Shown here: positions 1-6,292 of the stretch, piece by piece | Layout of the letters: each line of letters begins with the position of its first letter | Position numbering within the stretch: the stretch's first letter is position 1 | Origin: DASPSR01 sp035498715 | GTDB lineage: Bacteria > Nitrospirota > UBA9217 | Reading direction: 5' to 3' | NCBI GenBank assembly: GCA_035498715.1 | Contig: DATJZV010000182.1 | Span: 1-12,297 of the forward strand | DNA: 12,297 nucleotides | Made by a program: the position numbers and the translations under genes | The notes under the pieces: model-generated | What the model was told of the DNA's origin: nothing | Databases searched by the model: none | The model's input: the letters and a program-made list of their open reading frames with translations, nothing else

Positions 1-1023
1 GTAAAGCTTCCCGAGGAAAAACTTGAGCTTGATGTCCTGAGGCTTCCAATTAACGGCTTGTTTGTAGATTTCTATCGCCTTGACTGGCTCCCCTTGCTTT
101 AAATAGAGATCCTCAAGACGGTGGAGCAGCAAGGTCGAGGATGTCATCTTATATGCTTTTTCCCAGAGCTCGGCCGCTTCCTTTACCTTATCTTCTTCAA
201 GGTAAACCTCACCGAGTCCAAGATAGGCGGGGATAAAATCTTTGTCGAGCTTAATGACACCGCGAAATGTTCTCCGTGCACGTTCCTTGTCCCCTGCCTC
301 GAGCCGGGAACGGCCGAACTCGTATTTGAACCCGACGAGTTTGCGGTGTTCCACCTCCTGTTCAGACTGTGATAGCGGGTTGGCAAGGAGTTGGCGCTGC
401 GTCTCGTACAGGTCCTCCCAATGGTTGAGTCGCTGGTACAGATCGCGCATTCTGATCAGGGCGGTAAGGTTCGATGAGTCCCTGGAGAGGATCTCTTTAT
501 ATACTTTGAGGGCTTCGTCATAACGTTTCGCCTCTTCATAATCAGCTGCGAGCGAGAACATAACCTCCCGGTTGTCACTGTCCAGGCTCAGGGCTTTCTG
601 ATGAAGAAGGATAGCTTCCTGCGGATTTTTCTCGCGGAGCAGGCCGATTCCCATGCGGAGAAGCGTGTCAACGTGGTTCGGATCGATGGCGAGCACCTTC
701 TGAAAGAAGCTCACGGCCTCAGGGTTTCGTTTTGCAAGCAGGGAGTTGAGACCCTTAGTGTACAGTTCCTGAATCTTGGAACGTCTCTTATGCTCGCGCT
801 GCATGCTGAGGCCACGGAGGTACCGTTTGACATCACGCAGCAGGTAGAGGATGAAAATGATCCCAGCCCCGATGGAGAGTGAAATGAGAAAGAGCGTCGA
901 CTTGGTAATCTCGTAGGACTTGGAGGGAAGAAGGTGAAACGTGATTATCTCCTGGTTGAACTCCCTCAGGAGGACTACGAGTACCAGTAGCAGGATTGCC
1001 AGAATTGAAACGAAGAATCTCAT
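1..1023 (-). CDS. LapA-LapB-like membrane-anchored TPR protein (3' end outside window)
   Basis: Partial gene: 341 codons read from an ATG at 1023 to the left edge without a stop. An AAAGGA Shine-Dalgarno sequence lies 6 bases before the start. Residues 4-20 and 43-62 are hydrophobic helices, with a short segment (TFHLLPSKSYEIT) between them and a basic stretch (RDVKRYLR) after them; this is the layout of LapA (DUF1049). From about residue 84 the chain becomes helical TPR-type repeats through residue 331. The opening YTKGLNSLLAKRNPEAVSFF and the later AILLHQKAL, DYEEAKRYDEAL and LYQRLNHWEDL closely resemble the order of elements in E. coli LapB (YciM). Family knowledge: LapB is an inner-membrane protein that couples LpxC to FtsH proteolysis and so limits LPS synthesis; it ends in a rubredoxin-like zinc domain, which here would fall outside the window. 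E. coli encodes LapA and LapB separately. The fusion is seen directly; the LPS-control role is inferred. It could instead be another DUF1049-TPR protein. Confidence 0.8.
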   Translation of the reverse strand, partial: MRFFVSILAILLLVLVVLLREFNQEIITFHLLPSKSYEITKSTLFLISLSIGAGIIFILYLLRDVKRYLRGLSMQREHKRRSKIQELYTKGLNSLLAKRNPEAVSFFQKVLAIDPNHVDTLLRMGIGLLREKNPQEAILLHQKALSLDSDNREVMFSLAADYEEAKRYDEALKVYKEILSRDSSNLTALIRMRDLYQRLNHWEDLYETQRQLLANPLSQSEQEVEHRKLVGFKYEFGRSRLEAGDKERARRTFRGVIKLDKDFIPAYLGLGEVYLEEDKVKEAAELWEKAYKMTSSTLLLHRLEDLYLKQGEPVKAIEIYKQAVNWKPQDIKLKFFLGKLY

Positions 1024-1054
1024 CCCTGATCCTTTCTCATACGGGAATAAACCA

Positions 1055-1085
1055 GATCGGCCTGTGGATAATTGGGGGGCCGATC
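1055..1085. repeat. 8-bp perfect inverted repeat between rlmH and the TPR gene
   Basis: GATCGGCC at 1055-1062 is the exact reverse complement of GGCCGATC at 1078-1085, with a 15-base loop. On the transcribed (minus) strand it falls after the rlmH stop and before the ribosome binding site of the TPR gene. The bases following it on that strand (TGGTTTATTCCCG) contain no U-tract, so it is not a standard intrinsic terminator. It could be an attenuator, an RNA-processing or stabilising hairpin, or chance. The loop contains TTATCCACA on the minus strand, identical to the DnaA-box consensus. Confidence 0.4.
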
Positions 1086-1089
1086 GCCC

Positions 1090-1560
1090 TTAGTGGTGAT
1101 ATGTCTTACCCTTGATAATCGTAAACGCCCGGTAGATTTGCTCAAGCAGCACAAGCCTCGCCATCTCATGGGTGAGTGTCCAGCGGGACATCGCAATCAC
1201 CTTGTTCGCGCGCACCGTAACCTGTTCATCCAGGCCCATTGCGCCACCTAGTACGAACACCACTTCTCTGACACCGGACTCCATGAGTGCGTTCAGGAAT
1301 CCTGCAAACTCATGAGAGGTGAACTCCTCTCCCCTCTCATCCAGTGTCGCCAGGAACGATCCCGCCGGGAGGGATCTGAATATTTTCTCGGATTCCTTCT
1401 TCCTGACGAGGGGAGCGTCTTTGAGGTCCTTAATTTTCTCCTCTTTGAGCTCCAGCATTTCTATGCCGGCATACGGCGTCAGGTATCGCAGATATTTCTG
1501 AATCCCTTCCTGGATAAAGTGTTCCCTGGTTTTTCCCATGCAGATGATGCGCAGTTTCAT
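1090..1560 (-). CDS. rlmH: 23S rRNA pseudouridine-1915 N3-methyltransferase RlmH
   Basis: This 156-residue protein matches the usual RlmH length (about 155). RlmH is a small SPOUT-fold methyltransferase that acts as a homodimer and uses S-adenosylmethionine to methylate pseudouridine 1915 in helix 69 of 23S rRNA on assembled 70S ribosomes. Visible family features are the N-terminal MKLRIICMGKT strand, the SAM-binding glycine loop GGAMGL at residues 105-110, the helix THEMARLVLLEQIYRA at 130-145, and the C-terminal TYHH, where the conserved YH pair ends nearly all family members. The ATG at 1560-1558 overlaps the rsfS TGA (ATGA), so translation is probably coupled. nadD, rsfS and rlmH commonly travel together. 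The identification is firm. Confidence 0.96.
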   Translation of the reverse strand: MKLRIICMGKTREHFIQEGIQKYLRYLTPYAGIEMLELKEEKIKDLKDAPLVRKKESEKIFRSLPAGSFLATLDERGEEFTSHEFAGFLNALMESGVREVVFVLGGAMGLDEQVTVRANKVIAMSRWTLTHEMARLVLLEQIYRAFTIIKGKTYHH

Positions 1561-1934
1561 GGAGTGGTGCCCTGCAGGGCCCTGGGCCGAGATATGAAAG
1601 GCACCTTGGCGGCATCTCCCCAGAGCTTCTCCAAGGCATAATAAGCTCTGGTTTCCTCATTGAAAATGTGTACGACGAAATCTCCGTAGTCCATGAGCAC
1701 CCAGCTCGATTCCGCCTGCCCCTCTGTATGAGAAGGATGAACTCCGGTCTTCGCGAGAGTCTGGCCGATCCAGTCTGCGATGGCAGATACCTGCGTGGTG
1801 TTGCTCCCCGAACAGATAACGAAATAATCGGTTATGTAGGTGAGCCCGCGGAGGTCGAGGATGATGATATCGAACGCTTTCTTGTTGTCCGCAGCCTCTG
1901 CGCACAGCTGTGCATCTTCAAGCGAATTATGCAT
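1557..1934 (-). CDS. rsfS: Ribosomal silencing factor RsfS (Iojap/DUF143)
   Basis: A 125-residue RsfS protein, slightly longer than the roughly 105 residues in E. coli because of a short extra C-terminal tail (ISRPRALQGTTP). RsfS binds ribosomal protein uL14 on the 50S subunit and blocks joining with 30S, lowering translation when nutrients are scarce. Family signatures are ILDLRGLTYITDYFVICSG at residues 25-43, the SSWVLMDYGDFVVHIF strand region at 76-91, and YYALEKLWGDA at 98-108. The ATG at 1934-1932 lies inside the end of nadD (8-base overlap), and its stop overlaps the rlmH start, so it sits between two translationally coupled neighbours. No strong Shine-Dalgarno sequence precedes it, which fits coupling from nadD. 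Confidence 0.95.
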   Translation of the reverse strand: MHNSLEDAQLCAEAADNKKAFDIIILDLRGLTYITDYFVICSGSNTTQVSAIADWIGQTLAKTGVHPSHTEGQAESSWVLMDYGDFVVHIFNEETRAYYALEKLWGDAAKVPFISRPRALQGTTP

Positions 1935-2586
1935 ATAACTTATTTTTTATTATATAGTTTTCGACGGATTCAGGCAAGTGATATTTAACGGTCCTGGATT
2001 CACGGATTCTTTGCCGGATGTCAGTTGATGATATGTCGTAGAGAGGGATCATCTCCATGTAGATCTTGAAGCCGTCCGGCTGGAACACCGCGTGAACCAG
2101 ATCCCCGTTGTCCAGTCCCGCAAGTTCTTTGATGGTCCCTTTCATGAAATCGATTTTCGCAAGGTCGGCAAACCGATAGCCCGGTCTCGAAAGCACAACA
2201 AAACTACACAGCGTGAGAAGCATCTCCCATCGATTCCACGTCCGGATTTCAAGAAATGAGTCAAGACCCGTAATAAAGTAAAATTCCGCTTTCGGATGCA
2301 TCGTGCGCAGTTCCTGCGCTGTCTCAACAGTATAGGACTTTCCTCCGCGCTTCACTTCGATGTCAGAAACCGTAAAGTGAGGATTACCGGCAGTGGCGAG
2401 GCGCACCATTTCAAGCCGCTGGATGGCCGATGGCATGTCTTCTTCGTGCTTGTGTGGAGGAAGATAGGAGGGAATAAACAGGACCCGCTCGAGCTTTAAT
2501 CTGTCACGGACCTCTTCCGCTGCTGCAAGATGGCCATAGTGTATGGGATTGAATGTACCGCCGAGGATGGCAAGTCTCTGTGCCAA
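1927..2586 (-). CDS. nadD: Nicotinate-nucleotide adenylyltransferase NadD
   Basis: NadD transfers AMP from ATP to nicotinate mononucleotide, giving deamido-NAD in the cytoplasmic NAD synthesis pathway. The 219-residue length is normal (E. coli 213). The nucleotidyltransferase signature GGTFNPIHYGH is at residues 9-19, with its two histidines in the ATP site. FIPSYLPPHK follows at 37-46 and the C-terminal ISSTDIRQRI phosphate-binding motif at 185-194. The start is a TTG at 2586-2584: it is preceded by AGGAG at a spacing of 5 bases and places MAQRLAILGGTF exactly where the family begins. A 107-base gap separates it from proA, the largest in the window, and the 3' end overlaps rsfS by 8 bases. 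The gene assignment is firm and the TTG start is well supported. Confidence 0.95.
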   Translation of the reverse strand: MAQRLAILGGTFNPIHYGHLAAAEEVRDRLKLERVLFIPSYLPPHKHEEDMPSAIQRLEMVRLATAGNPHFTVSDIEVKRGGKSYTVETAQELRTMHPKAEFYFITGLDSFLEIRTWNRWEMLLTLCSFVVLSRPGYRFADLAKIDFMKGTIKELAGLDNGDLVHAVFQPDGFKIYMEMIPLYDISSTDIRQRIRESRTVKYHLPESVENYIIKNKLYA

Positions 2587-2693
2587 TTGTTCTCCTGATG
2601 ATCAGTTAGAAGCGTTGATGGAGCCCCACGTGTCTGTTAAACTGCTCACTCGCCTTTCGTCTCCTGTAGACTTTTGACTCGATAAACTGTTGA
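2587..2693. other. Gap between proA and nadD, no clear signal besides the nadD RBS
   Basis: This 107-base stretch is the longest non-coding piece in the window. Apart from the nadD ribosome binding site at 2592-2596, I see no convincing -35/-10 pair on the minus strand and no GC-rich hairpin followed by a T-run. It could hold an internal promoter of a weak or non-sigma-70 type, but nothing in the sequence shows it. Confidence 0.5.
2592..2596 (-). promoter_or_regulatory. Ribosome binding site deciding the nadD TTG start
   Basis: On the minus strand the sequence reads AGGAG, then five bases (AACAA), then TTG. The strong Shine-Dalgarno match at good spacing supports TTG as the true nadD start. 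It gives the normal family N-terminus, which an internal ATG would not. Confidence 0.8.
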
Positions 2694-3950
2694 CTACTTT
2701 CTGATTTGCCCATTCCCGGACACAATGAACTTGGTTGAGGTTAGTTCTTCCAAACCCATTGGTCCACGAGCATGGATCCTGGTTGTTGATATGCCGATCT
2801 CGGCACCGAGACCGAACTCAAAGCCGTCGTTCAGTCGCGTGGAGGCGTTCACGAATACTGCGGAGGCGTCTACTTCCCGTTGGAAGCGGCGGGCATTTTG
2901 GTAGTCATTTGAAATAATGGCTTCCGAATGCTGCGACCCGTGCGCCGCGATATGCTCCATCGCAGCCTCCATGCTATCCACAACCTTCACGTTCAGGATC
3001 AGGTCGTTATACTCCGTGTCCCAATCCTTGTCCGTGGCCGCCTTGATATCGGGCACGACCGCCCTGGTCCTCTCACATCCACGGATCTCGACCCCGGCTT
3101 TTTTCATCCGGCCGATGATAGCTGGTAGAAATGCCTTGGCCACGTCCTGATGAACAAGCATGGTCTCCATGGCGTTACAGGTGCCCGGCCGCTGGACCTT
3201 GGCGTTAAAACATATTTCCTCCGCCATCTTGAGATCAGCCTTGCTGTCAACGTACACATGGCAGATGCCCTTATCGTGCTTGATGACCGGTATCGTTGAG
3301 TTCTCCGATACCATACGGATGAGCCCTTCACCGCCGCGTGGTATGATGAGGTCGATGCATTGATTGAGCTTGAGCATCTCCATGACGCAGGTCCGGTCGG
3401 GGTTCTCGATGAAGGAAACCGCTCCTTCGGGAATGCCTGCTTCAGCGCCTGCCTTGGAGAGCACCTCGACGATTGCCGTGTTGGAATGCACAGCCTCGGA
3501 GCCTCCGCGGAGCAAGACTGCATTGCCGGATTTGAGACAGAGCGCGGCCGAATCGGCAGTCACATTGGGCCGTGACTCGTAAATGATACCGATAAGCCCG
3601 ATGGGCACGCGCATCCTGCCTACCTCCATGCCGTTCGGCCTTCGCCACATCCTGAGCACCTCGCCTACGGGATCCGGGAGCGCCGCTACCTCACGGAGGC
3701 CGTCTGCCATGGCTTTGATCCGATCGGGGTTCAAGGTCAGCCGGTCGATCATGGCCTTTGACAGCCCCTTTTTCTCTGCCGCCGTCAGGTCACTTTTGTT
3801 CTCAACAATCAGTTTATCAGCTTCCTTCTCGAGCCCTGCCGCCATTTTGAAGAGCGCATTGTTTTTTATTTCGGTCGATATGTTGGCCAGCGCCCGCGAT
3901 GCCGTTTTGGCCTTTTTTGCTTTATCGAATACATACTGCTTGATATCCAA
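2694..3950 (-). CDS. proA: Gamma-glutamyl phosphate reductase ProA
   Basis: ProA reduces gamma-glutamyl phosphate with NADPH to glutamate 5-semialdehyde, the second step of proline synthesis. The 418-residue length matches the family (E. coli 417). It has the aldehyde-dehydrogenase-like fold: the cofactor-domain motif IGIIYESRPNVTADSAALCL at residues 120-139, LRGGSEA at 147-153, IPRGGEGLI at 203-211, and the catalytic-cysteine segment VQRPGTCNAMET at 252-263, with C258 as the nucleophile. The C-terminal GFEFGLGAEIGISTTRIHARG motif is also present. Translation starts at a TTG (3950-3948) behind a perfect AGGAGG. Its partner proB lies upstream, but a thioredoxin-like gene sits between them, 27 bases before this start. 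The assignment is firm. Confidence 0.97.
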   Translation of the reverse strand: MDIKQYVFDKAKKAKTASRALANISTEIKNNALFKMAAGLEKEADKLIVENKSDLTAAEKKGLSKAMIDRLTLNPDRIKAMADGLREVAALPDPVGEVLRMWRRPNGMEVGRMRVPIGLIGIIYESRPNVTADSAALCLKSGNAVLLRGGSEAVHSNTAIVEVLSKAGAEAGIPEGAVSFIENPDRTCVMEMLKLNQCIDLIIPRGGEGLIRMVSENSTIPVIKHDKGICHVYVDSKADLKMAEEICFNAKVQRPGTCNAMETMLVHQDVAKAFLPAIIGRMKKAGVEIRGCERTRAVVPDIKAATDKDWDTEYNDLILNVKVVDSMEAAMEHIAAHGSQHSEAIISNDYQNARRFQREVDASAVFVNASTRLNDGFEFGLGAEIGISTTRIHARGPMGLEELTSTKFIVSGNGQIRK

Positions 3951-3955
3951 GAGTA

Positions 3956-3961
3956 CCTCCT
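3956..3961 (-). promoter_or_regulatory. Strong ribosome binding site deciding the proA TTG start
   Basis: The minus strand reads AGGAGG, five bases (TACTC), then TTG. This is a full-consensus Shine-Dalgarno sequence at good spacing and supports TTG as the proA start. The resulting N-terminus (MDIKQYVFDKAKKAK) gives the normal family length. Confidence 0.85.
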
Positions 3962-3977
3962 GTCATTCCCTGCATGA

Positions 3978-4505
3978 TTATTGCAAGAGTTTTCCTGCCT
4001 TTTCCCTTAATTCCTTGTCGTCCTTGATCTCCCCGAAGACGACGTTTTTTACTCTTCCATCCGATCCGATGAAAAATGTTGTTGGTAAAAATCTTACCCC
4101 GTATCTTTCACCGACTTTGCCGTCACCGTCGCACAAGACAATCGGCTTGTCAACTTTCAGTTCAGCGAGCAGCCGTCCAATCGTGTCGGGCTCTTCCTTG
4201 AACCCTACGATAACGATCTCGATGCCTTTATTTTTCAGCTCATCGGTAAGCGAGTTGATGAGCGCGAGCTCGTTTCTGCATGGCACGCACCAGGAGGCAA
4301 AGAAGCTCAGGATAACGCCGTTGTTGTTCTCCTTTTTTGTCGCGCCTACAAGGTCGCTCAGATAAAAATCCTTCTCTTTGATGTCCCGGAGCGAGAATAT
4401 GGGCGCGAGATCATTGACCGTGAGCGCAAAGGCTGAAGAGACCAACAGGAATTGCAGCAGCGCAGCAATTAGGATTTTTATCATTCTGAAATTTCGCATT
4501 AACAT
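3978..4505 (-). CDS. Periplasmic TlpA/ResA-like thioredoxin-fold redoxin
   Basis: A 175-residue exported thiol-disulfide protein. Residues 8-27 form a signal peptide (hydrophobic core ILIAALLQFLLVSS, likely cleavage after AFA at 27) with no lipobox cysteine, so a soluble periplasmic protein is expected. The redox-active motif is WCVPC at 72-76 in the context SFFASWCVPCRNEL, and the cis-proline lies in LPTTFFIGSDGR (P141), typical of TlpA/ResA/AhpC-TSA-like proteins. A third cysteine, C125, lies in PIVLCDGDGK. Such proteins reduce or oxidise cysteine pairs in envelope or c-type cytochrome maturation; the substrate here is unknown. It sits between proB (10 bases after the proB stop) and proA. 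There is no good Shine-Dalgarno sequence, so starts at 4505, 4499 or 4484 are all possible and translation may rely on coupling to proB. Confidence 0.85.
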   Translation of the reverse strand: MLMRNFRMIKILIAALLQFLLVSSAFALTVNDLAPIFSLRDIKEKDFYLSDLVGATKKENNNGVILSFFASWCVPCRNELALINSLTDELKNKGIEIVIVGFKEEPDTIGRLLAELKVDKPIVLCDGDGKVGERYGVRFLPTTFFIGSDGRVKNVVFGEIKDDKELREKAGKLLQ

Positions 4506-4515
4506 TTTTTAATTT

Positions 4516-5670
4516 TCATTGATGCGACAGTATCACCAGATCATCCCGGTGGATCACCTCATCATAGTCTTTATGCCCGAGAATGGACTCGATCTGTGAA
4601 GTCTTGAGCCCTCTGATCCTGTCAAGGTCTGCTGAAGAATACTTGGTGAGTCCTCGCGCGAATTCATTGCCCTTAAGATCCACGCAGGCCACGCAGTCTC
4701 CTAACTTGAAATTCCCTTCCACGTGGACCACCCCTCCGGGTAGAAGGCTCTTCCCCTTGCTCACAAGCGCTTCGCGCGCTCCATTATCAACTACGACTTT
4801 GCCGGCTGTACAGACTGTATATGCAATCCAGTGCTTTCGACTGTGCTGCTTCTCGAGCTTCGGCAGGAAAAGCGTGCCCACCTGCTTTCCATCGAACAGT
4901 GTCTGAAGAATTCCCGGCTTTTTCCCGTTCACGATCACCATGGGCGCGCCGTAGGCACCGACCTTTTTCGCGGTCATGATCTTGGAACGCATACCACCCG
5001 TGCCGACGAGTGTCTGCGCGTCCCCAGCCACGCGCTCGACTTCTGCTGTAATCTTCTCGACGACAGGGACAAGCTCCGCAGAAGGTTCGAGCTTGGGATC
5101 AGCAGTATAGAGGCCATCGATGTCGGAGAGAATGACAAGCAGGTCAGCATCGGCGAGATGCACGACCATGCCCGAGAGGTTGTCATTGTCGCCGAACTTT
5201 ATCTCATCCACGGACACCGTATCGTTTTCATTGATAACCGGAACAACGCCGTAACCGAGCAACGTCTGGAGTGTGTTTCTCGCATTTAAAAATCGGGTCC
5301 GGTTCGAGAGATCCTCACGCGTCAGGAGCACCTGGGCAACCTTTCTGCCGTATGCGCCGAAGGTCTTCTCATACATCCACATGAGCCCAGACTGGCCGAT
5401 AGCCGCCGCGGCCTGTTTCACCGAGAGCGGCATCCCCTTCTTTTTCGCGATGCCGAGCTTTGCGAGGCCTGCAGCAATCGCGCCTGACGAAACGAGGAGG
5501 ATCTCCCTGCCCTGCTCCATGAGAGCAGCGATCTCCGATGCAAGCCGCCCTATGCGTGCCTCGTCGAGCCCCGATTCGGACGATGCGAGAACCGCGCTGC
5601 CGACTTTAATCACGATCCTGCGTCTGCTCGCAAAGAGCAATTTGCGGTCGAGAGTGATGGTTTTTTTCAT
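4516..5670 (-). CDS. proB: Glutamate 5-kinase ProB
   Basis: ProB phosphorylates glutamate to gamma-glutamyl phosphate, the first and normally proline-inhibited step of proline synthesis. From the ATG at 5670 the protein has 384 residues (E. coli 367). The amino-acid-kinase domain covers about 18-265: IVIKVGSAVL at 19-28, SSGAIAAG at 61-68, the substrate loop NENDTVS at 147-153, FGDND at 159-163, LSDIDGLYTADP at 181-192 and GTGGM at 223-227. A PUA domain follows at about 280-370 (KVVVDNGAREAL, LLPGGVVHVEG). The reading frame stays open further upstream into gmhB, to 5829. The start at 5670 is preferred because the family begins just before the IVIKVGS strand and an AGG lies upstream at -8. It is separated from gmhB by 40 bases. 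The assignment is firm. Confidence 0.96.
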   Translation of the reverse strand: MKKTITLDRKLLFASRRRIVIKVGSAVLASSESGLDEARIGRLASEIAALMEQGREILLVSSGAIAAGLAKLGIAKKKGMPLSVKQAAAAIGQSGLMWMYEKTFGAYGRKVAQVLLTREDLSNRTRFLNARNTLQTLLGYGVVPVINENDTVSVDEIKFGDNDNLSGMVVHLADADLLVILSDIDGLYTADPKLEPSAELVPVVEKITAEVERVAGDAQTLVGTGGMRSKIMTAKKVGAYGAPMVIVNGKKPGILQTLFDGKQVGTLFLPKLEKQHSRKHWIAYTVCTAGKVVVDNGAREALVSKGKSLLPGGVVHVEGNFKLGDCVACVDLKGNEFARGLTKYSSADLDRIRGLKTSQIESILGHKDYDEVIHRDDLVILSHQ

Positions 5671-5710
5671 AACGAAAACCTGGTCGAAATCCGTCTTGAG
5701 GAAAGACTCT

Positions 5711-6292
5711 CTATTTCTTCGGCGGTTCGCGGCGTATGATCCAGTCCACAGCCTCCAAAATGTTGGACGCGGTATGGTCAGGATCCAAGACGTGATCCGG
5801 CCTTTTATTCCCCGGGTCATCGGGCGCAAAACCGCTCATGACCAGTATAGCATGAACACCTGCACGCTGGGCAAGCTCAACATCACTCCACTTGTCCCCG
5901 ATCATAAATGAACGATTGATATCTATATCGAAGTCCTTCACCGCCGTGTCGATTAAACCGGTTCCCGGCTTTCTGCAATCGCAGGCCATGGTATACTTCG
6001 CATTGCCCGCAGTGGGATGGTGCGGGCAGTAATAGATACCATCAAGGACCGCTCCCTCCTCCCGCAGCATGTCGGTGAGACGCTCATGCGCCTCATGAAC
6101 CAGGGACTCCGGGAAATATCCCCTGGCCACTCCCGACTGGTTCGTTACGAGGATCACCTTGTAGCCTGCATGGTTCAGGCGTTTGACCGCCGCACCAGCT
6201 CCGGCAATAAGGCGAAGCCTGCTCAGGTCCGTGAGGTACCCCACTTCTTCATTTACCGTGCCGTCTCTGTCGAGGAACACCGCCTTGTTCAT
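5711..6292 (-). CDS. gmhB: D-glycero-beta-D-manno-heptose-1,7-bisphosphate 7-phosphatase GmhB
   Basis: GmhB removes the 7-phosphate from heptose bisphosphate on the way to ADP-heptose, the donor for the LPS inner core. From the ATG at 6292 the protein has 193 residues (E. coli 191). It is a HAD-superfamily phosphatase: FLDRDGT holds the nucleophile D8 and acid/base D10, LVTNQSG at 48-54 is motif II, and IGDKWSD at 131-137 is the metal-binding motif. The zinc-site residues typical of GmhB are all present at C89, H91, C104 and C106 (CPHHP and CDCRKP), which separates it from a histidinol phosphatase lacking them. The ATG overlaps the lpxK stop as ATGA. An in-frame ATG at 6319 would add nine residues inside lpxK and is less likely. 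The context with lpxK fits an LPS core role. Confidence 0.93.
   Translation of the reverse strand: MNKAVFLDRDGTVNEEVGYLTDLSRLRLIAGAGAAVKRLNHAGYKVILVTNQSGVARGYFPESLVHEAHERLTDMLREEGAVLDGIYYCPHHPTAGNAKYTMACDCRKPGTGLIDTAVKDFDIDINRSFMIGDKWSDVELAQRAGVHAILVMSGFAPDDPGNKRPDHVLDPDHTASNILEAVDWIIRREPPKK

Noticed and set aside
2595..2605. Short palindrome CTGATGATCAG beside the nadD ribosome binding site
   Set aside because: On the minus strand the arms CTGAT/ATCAG leave only one central base, so no stable RNA hairpin can form, and an 11-base palindrome is expected by chance.
2616..2660. Possible -35-like TTAACA on the minus strand in the proA-nadD gap
   Set aside because: Seventeen bases downstream there is CAACGC rather than anything like TATAAT, so no sigma-70 promoter can be supported.
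5693..5707. Five-bp inverted repeat GTCTT/AAGAC in the gmhB-proB gap
   Set aside because: The stem is short and AT-rich and is not followed by a T-run on the transcribed strand. It is too weak to call a terminator or attenuator.
5671..5829. N-terminal extension of the proB reading frame to 5829
   Set aside because: It lies over the end of gmhB in another frame, has no kinase-like sequence, and the family N-terminus starts at the ATG at 5670.
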